A stretch of 64,000 bases of DNA from Salinirubellus salinus. Its GTDB lineage: Archaea; Halobacteriota; Halobacteria; Halobacteriales; Haloarculaceae. This document shows, in pieces, positions 16,094 through 24,455 of the stretch. The notes beneath the pieces were generated by a model. It saw only the letters and a program-made list of their open reading frames with translations, was not told the origin of the DNA and made no database searches. The stretch is from positions 806,001 to 870,000 of the forward strand of contig NZ_CP104003.1 in the NCBI RefSeq assembly GCF_025231485.1, in the 5' to 3' direction. Numbering within the stretch: the first letter of the stretch is position 1; every line of letters starts with the position of its first letter. The position numbers and the translations under genes were made by a program.

Positions 16094-17502
16094 GCGAAGT
16101 CACCCCAGTCGGTCTGCCCGTCGTCGGCCGCTCCCGTGGACTCCTCGCCATCGTCGGCGTCCGGTGGGGAACCGGCATCGGCCGTCCCGCCGCCGTCCGT
16201 CTCCGTGGCCGCCGCGGCGGGGTCCGGCTCCGGTTCCGGCTCGCCGGCGTCTCCGCCCTCGCCGTCGGCCGCGTCGTCGCCGGCCTCCTCTGCGTCCGCG
16301 GCCATCCGCTCGGCCGCCGTGCTCGCGTCGGGACCGCCGCCCGTCTCCGTCGCTGTCTCCGGTGCCGGGTCGAACGCGCCATCGGCCTCACCGTCGCCGT
16401 CGAGGAGTGCCTCGACACGGGATTCGACCGTCTCCGCGACCGTCGAGTCGGCCACCTTGCTCGCCCGGACCACCTCGTCCAGTTCGCGCGCGGCGGGCGA
16501 CAGCCCCATCTCGCGGACCCGCTCGCGCACCGCCTCGTCCGGGTCGGCGAACGACACCTCGACACCGCCCGCGTCGTCGAACTCACGCCGGTCCGTGACG
16601 CGGACGACCAGCGCGCCCGCCTCTCGGACCTGCTCTTCGACCTGTGCGGGGGCGACAGGCTCGCCCTCGCCATCGATGGAGACGATGGTGACGGCGTCGG
16701 TCAGGTCGTACTCGGCGACGCGCTCGCGGACCCGGTCGACCCCCTCGCCCTCGGAGAGGTCGACGTCGACGAACCGGAACTCGCGGGTGGGGAGCCCGCG
16801 GCGGGTGATGGTCACCTCGCCGCCCTCGCCGCCCGCTGCGTCGAACGTGACGATGTTGTACCCACGGTCCTCGCGTTCGTCGGCGCTCGCGCGTTCGGTC
16901 GACCCGCAGTAGGTGAGCCAGGTCCCGTCCTCGGCCCGCTTGACGCCGGGCTTGTGGTTGTCGCCGAGCAACATCGCGTCGAGGTCGACGGTCGACTCGG
17001 CCAGCACCTCCTCGGCGTCCCAGTCGCCGTAGTCGAACGGCTGGAACAGGCCGTGGGTGACGAGTGCGGCGAACGAGGCGTCGTGGTCGGTGAAGCGGTA
17101 CTCGAGGTCCGGACGCTTGCTCTTGGGGACGTAGTCGAGACCGTAGAATGCCGTGTCGCCGACCACGACCGGGTCGTCGCCGAGGCGCGTGGCCAGTCCC
17201 AGCGAGGCGAACAGGTCGAGCCACTGGGCGTCGCGCTTGACCTCGTGGTTGCCGACGACGGCGAGGAAGGGGATGCCGGCGTCGTCGAGGTCGCGGAGGA
17301 CCGAGAGTGTCCCGAGGATGTCGACGAGTTCCGGGCGGCGGTCGTGGAAGAGGTCGCCGGCGTGGACGACGGCGTCCACGTCGTCCTCGATGGCGTCGTC
17401 GACCACGGCCCCGAACGCGTCGAGGAAGTCCTGTCGTCGCTCGGGGGAGTGGTACTGCTGGTAGCCGAGGTGGGTGTCCCCCGTGTGGATTACCCGCGTC
17501 AT
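16090..17502 (-). CDS. DNA repair exonuclease Mre11
   Basis: 470 residues. The phosphoesterase motifs are intact: D9 and H11 in GDTHLG, D50 in HAGDLFHD, N85-H86 in GNHE, then the later VTHG and GDNHKPG histidines. These coordinate two Mn ions for 3'-5' exonuclease and endonuclease activity. The C-terminal 130 residues are acidic, low in complexity and probably disordered, ending in QTDWGDFA. That end fits a PCNA-interacting peptide (Q-x2-hydrophobic-x2-F). Overlap with rad50 by 4 bp confirms the complex. The ATG is unambiguous because the first strand of the fold starts immediately. Confidence 0.96.
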   Translation of the reverse strand: MTRVIHTGDTHLGYQQYHSPERRQDFLDAFGAVVDDAIEDDVDAVVHAGDLFHDRRPELVDILGTLSVLRDLDDAGIPFLAVVGNHEVKRDAQWLDLFASLGLATRLGDDPVVVGDTAFYGLDYVPKSKRPDLEYRFTDHDASFAALVTHGLFQPFDYGDWDAEEVLAESTVDLDAMLLGDNHKPGVKRAEDGTWLTYCGSTERASADEREDRGYNIVTFDAAGGEGGEVTITRRGLPTREFRFVDVDLSEGEGVDRVRERVAEYDLTDAVTIVSIDGEGEPVAPAQVEEQVREAGALVVRVTDRREFDDAGGVEVSFADPDEAVRERVREMGLSPAARELDEVVRASKVADSTVAETVESRVEALLDGDGEADGAFDPAPETATETGGGPDASTAAERMAADAEEAGDDAADGEGGDAGEPEPEPDPAAAATETDGGGTADAGSPPDADDGEESTGAADDGQTDWGDFA

Positions 17503-17573
17503 CTGTCGAAGACTGTGCCGTCACCGACCAAAGGGGTTGTGCGACCGGAGCGGAACTGAACGCGGGCGTGACC

Positions 17574-17834
17574 TCACTCGCCGGCCAGCGTGTAGACCCG
17601 CTTTCGCGCGTCCGTGAACGCCACCCGCGAGTGGACGACGCCGGCGTCCTCCAGTCGCGAGAGCGCGTACCGGACCGTCCGGGCCGGCAGGAGCGTCTCG
17701 TCAGCGAGGCCGGTCTGCGTGAGCTGCCCCTCGTGTTCCAGCGCCTTCGCCACCAGTTTCGCGCTCGGGGGCAGGTCGCTGACCGCCCCCCAGTCGACCC
17801 GTTCGCCCGTCCGTTCGGGCCTGCTCGTGCTCAT
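17574..17834 (-). CDS. Small MarR/TrmB-type winged-helix regulator
   Basis: 86 residues forming a single winged helix: recognition region QTGLADETLLPARTVRYALS and wing DAGVVHSRVAFTDARKRVYT. There is no ligand-binding domain. It lies between mre11 and the divergent pan gene. The intergenic region is AT-rich with several TATA-like stretches (for example around 17863 and 17877) that could serve it. The position suggests it could regulate PAN or itself, but that is inference. Confidence 0.8.
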   Translation of the reverse strand: MSTSRPERTGERVDWGAVSDLPPSAKLVAKALEHEGQLTQTGLADETLLPARTVRYALSRLEDAGVVHSRVAFTDARKRVYTLAGE

Positions 17835-18012
17835 CGTGCCCGTCGGTTCGTGATTCGATTGGATAATAGTTTCTATTTATATTATTACTGCAGAGTATCA
17901 ACTCCCCGAAGCGACCTCGGCCGGCGTCCCACCGGCGTCCGCCGATTTCGGGCGTGCGAGCGGCTGACGCTACCCGAAACCTCTTAACACGTCAAGGCCC
18001 TACGGAGTGGCA

Positions 18013-19230
18013 ATGACAGAGTCTGTTGATGACGTCGATATGCCGTACGACGAGGACGCGTCACAACAGGATAAGGTGGAAGCCTTAGAGGAGCGCCTCG
18101 AAATCCTGGAGTCGCAGAACGAGGAGATGCGCGACAAGCTCCTCGACGCCAACGCCGAGAACAACAAGTACCAGCAGAAGTTGGAACGGCTCACCCACGA
18201 GAACAAGAAGCTCAAGCAGTCCCCGCTGTTCGTCGCCACCGTCCAGGAGATCACGGACGAGGGCGTCGTCATCAAGCAGCACGGGAACAACCAGGAGGCG
18301 CTCACCGAGGTCACCGACGAGATGCGCCAGAACCTCGCGCCCGACGACCGGGTCGCAGTCAACAACTCTCTCTCCATCGTCAAGATCCTCGACGACGAGA
18401 CGGACGTCCGGGCCCGCGTGATGCAGGTCGAGAAGAAACCGGAGGTCTCCTACGCGGACATCGGTGGCATCGACGAGCAGATGGAGGAGGTCCGCGAGAC
18501 CGTCGAGATGCCGCTCAAGTCCCCCGAGATGTTCGACCAGGTCGGCATCGACCCGCCGAGCGGTGTGCTTCTCTACGGCCCACCGGGCACGGGCAAGACG
18601 ATGCTGGCCAAGGCCGTCGCCAACCAGACCGACGCCACCTTCATCAAGATGGCCGGCTCCGAACTCGTCCACAAGTTCATCGGTGAGGGCGCGAAGCTCG
18701 TCCGTGACCTGTTCGAACTCGCGCGCCAGCACGAACCGGCCGTCATCTTCATCGACGAGATCGACGCCATCGCCTCGAAACGCACCGAGTCAAAGACGAG
18801 CGGCGACGCCGAGGTCCAGCGGACGATGATGCAGCTCCTCTCGGAGATGGACGGCTTCGAGGACCGCGGCCAGATCTCCATCATCGCCGCGACGAACCGC
18901 TTCGACATGCTCGACCCCGCCATCCTCCGGCCGGGTCGCTTCGACCGCCTCATCGAGGTCCCCAAGCCCGACGAGGACGGGCGCGAGATCATCTTCCGCA
19001 TCCACACGCGGAACATGAACGTCTCCGACGACGTCTCGTTCGAGGAACTCGCCGAGGAGGCAGACGAGGCCTCCGGTGCGGACATCAAGGCAATCTGCAC
19101 GGAGGCCGGGATGTTCGCCATCCGCGACGACCGCACCGAGGTCCGGATGGAGGACTTCCGCGCGGCGTGGGAGAAAATCAAGCAGGCCGAGAGCGAGGAG
19201 GACGACGAGGTCTCGAAGACGTTCGCCTGA
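18013..19230 (+). CDS. Proteasome-activating nucleotidase PAN
   Basis: 405-residue AAA+ ATPase that unfolds substrates for the 20S proteasome. An N-terminal coiled coil covers residues ~20-68, then an OB domain follows with the conserved Pro71. The AAA module has Walker A GPPGTGKT (189-196), a pore-loop segment near HKFIGEGA, and Walker B VIFIDEIDAIA. The last residues are Lys-Thr-Phe-Ala, so Phe takes the Tyr position of the HbYX motif and Thr the hydrophobic one. ATG 18013 is preferred over GTG 18007 because cttaac lies about 27 bp upstream. Confidence 0.95.
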   Translation: MTESVDDVDMPYDEDASQQDKVEALEERLEILESQNEEMRDKLLDANAENNKYQQKLERLTHENKKLKQSPLFVATVQEITDEGVVIKQHGNNQEALTEVTDEMRQNLAPDDRVAVNNSLSIVKILDDETDVRARVMQVEKKPEVSYADIGGIDEQMEEVRETVEMPLKSPEMFDQVGIDPPSGVLLYGPPGTGKTMLAKAVANQTDATFIKMAGSELVHKFIGEGAKLVRDLFELARQHEPAVIFIDEIDAIASKRTESKTSGDAEVQRTMMQLLSEMDGFEDRGQISIIAATNRFDMLDPAILRPGRFDRLIEVPKPDEDGREIIFRIHTRNMNVSDDVSFEELAEEADEASGADIKAICTEAGMFAIRDDRTEVRMEDFRAAWEKIKQAESEEDDEVSKTFA

Positions 19231-19260
19231 GTCGGTGGTCGGTCGGTCCCCGTCGCCCGT

Positions 19261-20862
19261 TCAGTCCTCCGCCACCGCCGTCCCCTCCGGGTCCACCTCG
19301 TCGCTCCGGAGACGGAACTTCTGCACCTTCCCGCTCGGGTTCTTCGGCAGTTCCTCCACGAAGTAGTAGGCCCGCGGGCGCTTGAAGTCGGCCAGCCGGT
19401 CCGTCTCCAGCATGTACGCATCCAGCGTCTCTGCGTCCGCCTCGCCGACGATGTAAGCGACGACGCGCTCGCCCCACTGGTCGTCCGGTTCGCCGACCAC
19501 CGCGGCCTCCACCACCTCGTCGTGGGCGAACAGCACGTCCTCCACCTCGCTCGGGTAGACGTTCTCCCCGCCGGAGATGATCATGTCGTCCTTCCGGTCG
19601 ACGACGAACAGGTAGCCGTCCTCGTCCTGGTAGCCGAGGTCACCCGTGTAGTACCAGGTCCGCCCGCCCTGCTCCCGGAGCGACTCGGCGGTGGCCTCTG
19701 GTCGGTTCCAGTACTCGCGCATCGTACACGGCCCCGAGATCAGTATCTCGCCGACCTCGCCCTGCTCGACGGTGGCGTCGGGGGCGGCGTCCGGTTCGAC
19801 GACGCGGATGGAGTGGTTGAGCGCGGCCGTCCCCGCAGAGCCCTGCTTCGAGCGCTGCTCGTCTGGGGACTGGAACGTCCCACACGGGCCGATCTCGGTC
19901 ATCCCGTAGGCCTGCACGTAGTCCTCACAGAGGTGCTCCATGCAGAGGTCGAGCACGCGCTCCGGCATCGGCGCGGCCCCGTAGAGCCCCAGCCGGAGCG
20001 AGGAGACGTCGTGGTCCGTCTCGGCCGCGGTCCGGGCGATGGCGTTCCACGCCGTCGGCGCGGCGAACATCAGGGACACGTCGTGTTCCTCGACGGCCGA
20101 CAGCGTGGCGACCGGGTCGAACTCGTGTTGAATCACGTTCGTCGCGCCGCGGTGGACCCGCGGGAAGAGGTTGGCGTGGAGCTCCGCGCAGTGGTAGAGC
20201 GGCAGGATGGAGAGCCCCACGTCCTCCGCACGGACGTTCATCTCCGCGATGCAGAGGAGGCTGTGTTCGACCATGTCGCGGTGCTCGTGGACCACGCCCT
20301 TCGGCCGGCCGGTCGTGCCCGAGGTGTAGATGAACGCGTAGGCGTCGTCCTCGGCGACGGTCACGGCGGGCCGGGCGCTGGACCCGGCTTCGAGGAGGCC
20401 GTAGAACTCGTGGGCGTACTCGGGAGTATCGGGGTCGTTCCCCTCGTCGCCGGGGGCTGGGACCCAGAGGTACTCCGAGACGGTCTCGAGGTCAGGTCGC
20501 GCGCCCTCGACGGCCTCGCGGGTGGCATCCTCGAAGACCACGACCTCGGCGCCGGCGTCGTTCACGATGAACTCCACCTCGCCGGCCGGGAGGCGGTAGT
20601 TGAGCGGGTTGAAGACGGCGCCGAGCTTCGCGCAGGCGTAGACCGTGAGCACCATCTCCGAGCCGTTGTGCAGCATCGTCGAGACCCGGTCGCCCTTCTC
20701 CACGCCCAGGTCGGCGAGCGCGTTCGCCAGTCGATTCACCCGTTCGTCGAACTCGCGGTAGGTCCAGCGCTGGTCACGCCGTGGGTAGACGACCGCCTCC
20801 CGGTCCGGGTAGCGGTCGACGGTCTGCTCCAGCGTGTCGGCTATCGTGGTTCCCGTTCGCAT
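19261..20862 (-). CDS. AMP-forming acyl-CoA synthetase
   Basis: 533 residues of the ANL superfamily. The P-loop [16 protein letters not shown] is seen near residues 179-194. Motif [10 protein letters not shown] near 318, the hinge-region [20 protein letters not shown] near 415, and the C-terminal catalytic Lys in [13 protein letters not shown] near 515 are also present. It activates a carboxylic acid, probably a medium or long-chain fatty acid, to its CoA thioester. It is monocistronic, convergent with pan and divergent from rpo11. The exact acid cannot be read from sequence. Confidence 0.9.
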   Translation of the reverse strand: MRTGTTIADTLEQTVDRYPDREAVVYPRRDQRWTYREFDERVNRLANALADLGVEKGDRVSTMLHNGSEMVLTVYACAKLGAVFNPLNYRLPAGEVEFIVNDAGAEVVVFEDATREAVEGARPDLETVSEYLWVPAPGDEGNDPDTPEYAHEFYGLLEAGSSARPAVTVAEDDAYAFIYTSGTTGRPKGVVHEHRDMVEHSLLCIAEMNVRAEDVGLSILPLYHCAELHANLFPRVHRGATNVIQHEFDPVATLSAVEEHDVSLMFAAPTAWNAIARTAAETDHDVSSLRLGLYGAAPMPERVLDLCMEHLCEDYVQAYGMTEIGPCGTFQSPDEQRSKQGSAGTAALNHSIRVVEPDAAPDATVEQGEVGEILISGPCTMREYWNRPEATAESLREQGGRTWYYTGDLGYQDEDGYLFVVDRKDDMIISGGENVYPSEVEDVLFAHDEVVEAAVVGEPDDQWGERVVAYIVGEADAETLDAYMLETDRLADFKRPRAYYFVEELPKNPSGKVQKFRLRSDEVDPEGTAVAED

Positions 20863-20998
20863 GGCTCATCGTACCGTCGGGCAAGGCCGCCATAAGCCTG
20901 GGGGCGGGCCGGTCGGACGGTGGCCGCACCGGCGAGGTTCGGGAGCGGGACGGACACCGGTTCGCAAGGTTGATACGGCCGATTCCAGTATCCCGTGT

Positions 20999-21280
20999 AT
21001 GGACCTACGCGTCATCGCGAACCGCGAGAACGAACTCTCCATCGAGATCGCGGGCGAGGACCACACCTTCATGAACGTGCTGAAGGGCGCGCTCCTCGAG
21101 ACGGAGGGGGTCGCGGCCGCGACGTACGACATGAACCCCGAACAGTCCGGTGGCCAGACCGACCCCATCCTGACGATCAAGACCGAGGGCGGGGCGAAGC
21201 CGCTCGACGCCCTCGAGGCCGCCGCGAAGAACGTCAAGGACAAGACCGTCTCGTTCCGCGAGGCGTTCGAGGCGGCCTGA
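20999..21280 (+). CDS. DNA-directed RNA polymerase subunit L (Rpo11)
   Basis: 93 residues, the usual length of the archaeal Rpb11 homologue. It carries the family motif [20 protein letters not shown], then a strand and long C-terminal helix. With subunit D it forms the heterodimer that seeds RNA polymerase assembly. ATG 20999 is preferred over the longer frame at 20834 because the protein starts with the family sequence MDLRVI and gttgatac lies 24-32 bp upstream. Confidence 0.95.
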   Translation: MDLRVIANRENELSIEIAGEDHTFMNVLKGALLETEGVAAATYDMNPEQSGGQTDPILTIKTEGGAKPLDALEAAAKNVKDKTVSFREAFEAA

Positions 21281-21298
21281 GCACGCGCTCTTCTCTCT

Positions 21299-21478
21299 CT
21301 ACGCGCCCACCCAGAACGAGCCGTGCGCCTCGCACCAGAACCACGACTCGTGGAGGCGGGGCGCGTCGTGACCGCAATCGGGGCAGTCGACGGTATCGGC
21401 CTCCGCTCGCGTGCTCGCCTCCATCGCACCGTACACCTCGCGCCACCCGCCGGAGGGTGAGTCACGCTCGCGGGGCAT
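21299..21478 (-). CDS. 59-residue zinc-finger microprotein
   Basis: A small protein with a CPDCGH knuckle near residues 32-37 and a second half ending CEAHGSFWVGA, giving a C-x2-C ... C-x2-H zinc site. No known function. ATG 21478 is chosen because it gives a 17-bp overlap with the preceding zinc-ribbon gene, compatible with coupling, while the next in-frame start (21556) would overlap by about 95 bp. It converges on rpo11 with 18 bp between stops. Confidence 0.6.
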   Translation of the reverse strand: MPRERDSPSGGWREVYGAMEASTRAEADTVDCPDCGHDAPRLHESWFWCEAHGSFWVGA

Positions 21479-21653
21479 CGGTCCCTCCGCGGCCGTCACA
21501 CTCCGGACAGCCGTGGCGAAGTCGTGGGTCGGTTCGCTCGCGGCCGCACCGCTCACACCGGAAGTAGTAGTGGTCGAGGCGGCCGTACTGGTCGGTGGCG
21601 GCGTGCGGACCCGAGACGTGTGGGCCCGGCCGCTCGCGTGCTGAGGCTCTCAT
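21462..21653 (-). CDS. 63-residue zinc-ribbon microprotein
   Basis: The sequence has two cysteine pairs, CERCG and CPEC, spaced as a rubredoxin-like zinc ribbon (residues ~34-53), after a Tyr-rich segment RLDHYYF. The tail is Asp/Arg-rich. Such small zinc fingers are abundant in haloarchaea and mostly uncharacterised. It overlaps the next microprotein gene in a different frame by 17 bp, so the two are probably one operon. The start at ATG 21653 was chosen because no family sequence is seen before it. Confidence 0.68.
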   Translation of the reverse strand: MRASARERPGPHVSGPHAATDQYGRLDHYYFRCERCGRERTDPRLRHGCPECDGRGGTDAPRA

Positions 21654-21815
21654 GATCGGTGAGTCGGGTGTGTCCTGCCTGACTCGTGGCGAGCGTCCTA
21701 GCCGACCGACGGGCAAAAGGCAGCGCCTACCTCGGTGGAACTGAAATATGGTGAGCGTTCTGTCGTGGCCGCGCGGGCCGTAGCCGTCGTCTCGAGACAG
21801 TTCCGCGTCGGGGCC

Positions 21816-22631
21816 TCAGAGGCGGACAGGCACGTCGTGTTCGGCGAGGTACTCCTTGACCTCGCGGATGGAGTACTCGCCGAAGTGGAAGATGGACGCA
21901 GCGAGGCCGGCGTCCGCGCCCGCCTCGGTGAACACCTCGTACATGTGTTCCGGGCTCCCGGCGCCAGAGGAGGCGATGACGGGCGTGGAGACGGTGTCAC
22001 AGACCGCCTTCGTCAGGGGGATGTCGTAGCCATCCTTCGTGCCGTCGGCGTCGATGGAGTTGACGAACAGTTCGCCCGCGCCCCGTGCCTCGCTCTCCTC
22101 GGCCCACGAGACGACGTCGACGCCCGTCCCCTCGCGGCCGCCCTTCTTGGTGCACTCGAACCAGACGCTCTCGCCGTCCACGGAGACGTAGTGCTCGCCC
22201 TGCTCGTCGTAGCGCCGGCGCGCGTCGACGCTGATGACGATACACTGGCTGCCGAACGCCTCGGCACCCTCGGTGATGAGTTCCGGTCGCTCCAGTGCGC
22301 CCGTCGTGATGGACACCTTGTCCGCCCCGGCCCGGAGCGTCTCCTTGATGTCGTCCTTCGTGCGGATGCCCCCGCCGACGGTGAGGGGGATGAACACCTC
22401 GTCGGCCACCTCGTTGACGACGTGGAGCATCGTCTCGCGGCCCTCCGCGCTCGCGGTGATGTCGAGGAAGACGAACTCGTCGGCGCCCGCCTCATTGTAC
22501 TTCTTCGCCATCTCCACCGGGTCACCCGTGTACTCGAGGTCGGTGAAGTTGACGCCGGTGTAGACGGCGGGGTTCCCGTCGTCGTCGAGGTCGACGTCGA
22601 TACAGGGGATGATCCGCTTGGTGAGCGTCAT
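21816..22631 (-). CDS. Imidazole glycerol phosphate synthase subunit HisF
   Basis: 271-residue (beta/alpha)8 cyclase. The N-terminal catalytic Asp is D12 in RIIPCIDVD. Phosphate-binding loops [10 protein letters not shown] and [10 protein letters not shown] and the second catalytic Asp in IVISVDARR are intact. With the glutaminase HisH it converts PRFAR to IGP and AICAR in histidine synthesis. HisH is not in the window. The open frame extends to 23015, but only the part from ATG 22631 resembles the family. Confidence 0.96.
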   Translation of the reverse strand: MTLTKRIIPCIDVDLDDDGNPAVYTGVNFTDLEYTGDPVEMAKKYNEAGADEFVFLDITASAEGRETMLHVVNEVADEVFIPLTVGGGIRTKDDIKETLRAGADKVSITTGALERPELITEGAEAFGSQCIVISVDARRRYDEQGEHYVSVDGESVWFECTKKGGREGTGVDVVSWAEESEARGAGELFVNSIDADGTKDGYDIPLTKAVCDTVSTPVIASSGAGSPEHMYEVFTEAGADAGLAASIFHFGEYSIREVKEYLAEHDVPVRL

Positions 22632-22736
22632 TCGATACCCGCAGTTGCGACGGCCCGCGTTTGACGGTTTCGGAGAACTGGCGCAGGACAACCGAGAGTT
22701 CACCACTACCGAGACTGTAGGTGAATCCAGATACTC

Positions 22737-23216
22737 ATGGCGACCAGAATACACGGCTGGGAACGGGAGTCCACCGACCCGGTCCTCGTTCGGCGGTTCG
22801 TGCGGAGCCTGTTCGAGGGTGATGCCGACGGCGCAACCGCGCTGGTGAGCGAGCGCTGCGTGTTCCACGGGTCCTGGGTCGACGAGGGCGACGACGGCGA
22901 GGCGGCCGTGGACACGGCGCTGGAGCTGGTCGGCTCGGCCGACGTGGAGCTCGAGACCGTCGAGACCACGGACACCGAGGGGCTCATCTCGGCTACCGTG
23001 ACGACGAGCGGCCACGGCGGTCCCCCGGTGTCACCCGATCCGGAGGCCACCGCGCTGACCGACGCCGACGCGGAGGTGCCGCCGTTCGCGACCTGTCGTG
23101 TCGAGGACGACCGCATCGTCGAGGTCTGGCTCGACGTAGCCCAACTCGGCGACGGGACGAGCGGGCCACTCGGGGCGCTCCTCGGCCGGGTCTCGGCCTG
23201 GCTCCACGCCGACTGA
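22737..23216 (+). CDS. SnoaL-like (NTF2-fold) protein
   Basis: 159 residues with the opening helix ESTDPVLVRRFVRSLFEGDA and later strands (FHGSWVDEGD, PPFATCRVEDDRIVEVWLDV) typical of the NTF2-like cone. Members include polyketide cyclases, ketosteroid isomerase relatives and many proteins of unknown ligand. A loop of about 20 residues around 95-112 is rich in Pro, Asp and Ala and may be disordered. It is divergent from hisF, and the small membrane protein follows on the same strand. Catalysis is unproven. Confidence 0.7.
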   Translation: MATRIHGWERESTDPVLVRRFVRSLFEGDADGATALVSERCVFHGSWVDEGDDGEAAVDTALELVGSADVELETVETTDTEGLISATVTTSGHGGPPVSPDPEATALTDADAEVPPFATCRVEDDRIVEVWLDVAQLGDGTSGPLGALLGRVSAWLHAD

Positions 23217-23272
23217 CCGGGCCCGGGTCGCGTTCCGATAGTACGAAGTTGTGGCACCGTGCAGTGGGTACC

Positions 23273-23443
23273 ATGGCAGACCACGCTGACGACGGCGGAC
23301 ACTCGGACCACCACGAGCACGACGAAGGTCGCTCGACGGCCCCGCAGAGCGCGTACACCGGCCGCGACGTGGCCGTCGGCTGGGTCGTCGCCCTCGTCGG
23401 CCTCCTCGTCACGTTCGGCATCCCCATCGCACTGACCATCTGA
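23273..23443 (+). CDS. 56-residue small membrane protein with His-rich N-terminus
   Basis: The N-terminal 25 residues are rich in His, Asp and Glu (ADHADDGGHSDHHEHDEG) and the C-terminal half is one hydrophobic segment (VAVGWVVALVGLLVTFGIP). It resembles short haloarchaeal single-span proteins found beside various genes. The His/Asp cluster could bind metal, which is inference. The start at ATG 23273 gives the soluble-then-membrane layout; the earlier start at 23249 adds only unmatched residues. Confidence 0.68.
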   Translation: MADHADDGGHSDHHEHDEGRSTAPQSAYTGRDVAVGWVVALVGLLVTFGIPIALTI

Positions 23444-23483
23444 GCGAGCGACCGTTTTTCTCCCCTGGGGTCGGACGGCCCCC

Positions 23484-24455
23484 ATGCGAGTCATCTCGGA
23501 CGAGGACGTGGCAGCGGTGCTGTCACTCCCGGAACTGCTGGACGTCTGCGAGCGAGCGCTGCTGGCAGACGGCCGCGGCGAGACGGTGCGCCCGGACCGA
23601 CCCCACTACCCCCTCGGTGCCGGACTGGACGGCCCAGAACCGCTCGGGACGGGACTGACGATGCCGGCCTACGTCGAGGGGGAGCCCTACGCGGCGACGA
23701 AACTGGCGACGGTCCACCCCGACAACCCCTCGCACGGTCTCCCCACCGTCCGGGCACACCTCTCGCTCGTCGACGCGCGGACCGGCGAGCCGGTCGCCCT
23801 GCTCTCCGCCGAGCGCCTGACGAACGCCCGCACGGGCTGTATCGGTGGACTGGCGACGCGCGAACTGGCAGTCGACGGCCCGCTCACGGTCGGCGTCCTC
23901 GGCGCCGGCGCGCAGGCCCGCTGGCAGACCCGCGCCATCGCCGCCGCACGCGAGGTGGAGGCCGTCCGCCTCTACTCGCCGAGCCACTCGCGCGAGCGGT
24001 GCGCCGCGGACCTCCGGGAGCGCGGTCTCGACGCCTCGGCCGTCGACACGCCGCGTACAGCCGTCGAGGGGGCCGACGTGGTCGTCACAGCGACGACGAG
24101 CCACGACCCCGTCTTCCCCGCCGACGCGCTCTCGCCCGGGACGCTGGTCGTCGCCGTCGGCGCGTACACGAGCGAGATGCAGGAACTCGACCCGGCGGTG
24201 TTCGACCGCGCGGCACGCGTCTTCGCGGACGTGCCGGAGGAGGTGGCCGAGGTCGGTGACCTCCGGGGGACCGGCCTCGACGTGGGCGACCTCGTCCCGC
24301 TCTCGTCGGCCCTCGCCGGCGAGGCGGGCCGGGAGACGGACGAGGAGATACTGGTCGCAGAGAGCGTGGGGACGGCCGTCCTCGACGCGGCGGGTGGGGC
24401 CCACCTCTACGGGCGAGCGGTCGAGGCAGGACTCGGGAGCGAGGTGTCGCTCTAG
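23484..24455 (+). CDS. Ornithine cyclodeaminase / archaeal alanine dehydrogenase family
   Basis: 323 residues. The substrate-binding Lys lies in ATKLATVHPDN (about K71), and the Rossmann NAD site is VGVLGAGAQARWQTRAI (about 133-149). The general acid/base Asp is probably in FADVPEEVAEVGDL near residue 256. Family members deaminate ornithine to proline or oxidise or reduce alanine and similar amino acids; this sequence alone does not settle which. The ATG has gaccgttttt about 26-33 bp upstream. Its 3' end overlaps the convergent lipoprotein gene by 4 bp. Confidence 0.85.
   Translation: MRVISDEDVAAVLSLPELLDVCERALLADGRGETVRPDRPHYPLGAGLDGPEPLGTGLTMPAYVEGEPYAATKLATVHPDNPSHGLPTVRAHLSLVDARTGEPVALLSAERLTNARTGCIGGLATRELAVDGPLTVGVLGAGAQARWQTRAIAAAREVEAVRLYSPSHSRERCAADLRERGLDASAVDTPRTAVEGADVVVTATTSHDPVFPADALSPGTLVVAVGAYTSEMQELDPAVFDRAARVFADVPEEVAEVGDLRGTGLDVGDLVPLSSALAGEAGRETDEEILVAESVGTAVLDAAGGAHLYGRAVEAGLGSEVSL

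Noticed and set aside
22632-23015. N-terminal extension of HisF
   Set aside because: The frame is open, but the residues show no similarity to the family and lie opposite the SnoaL-like gene; ATG 22631 gives normal length.
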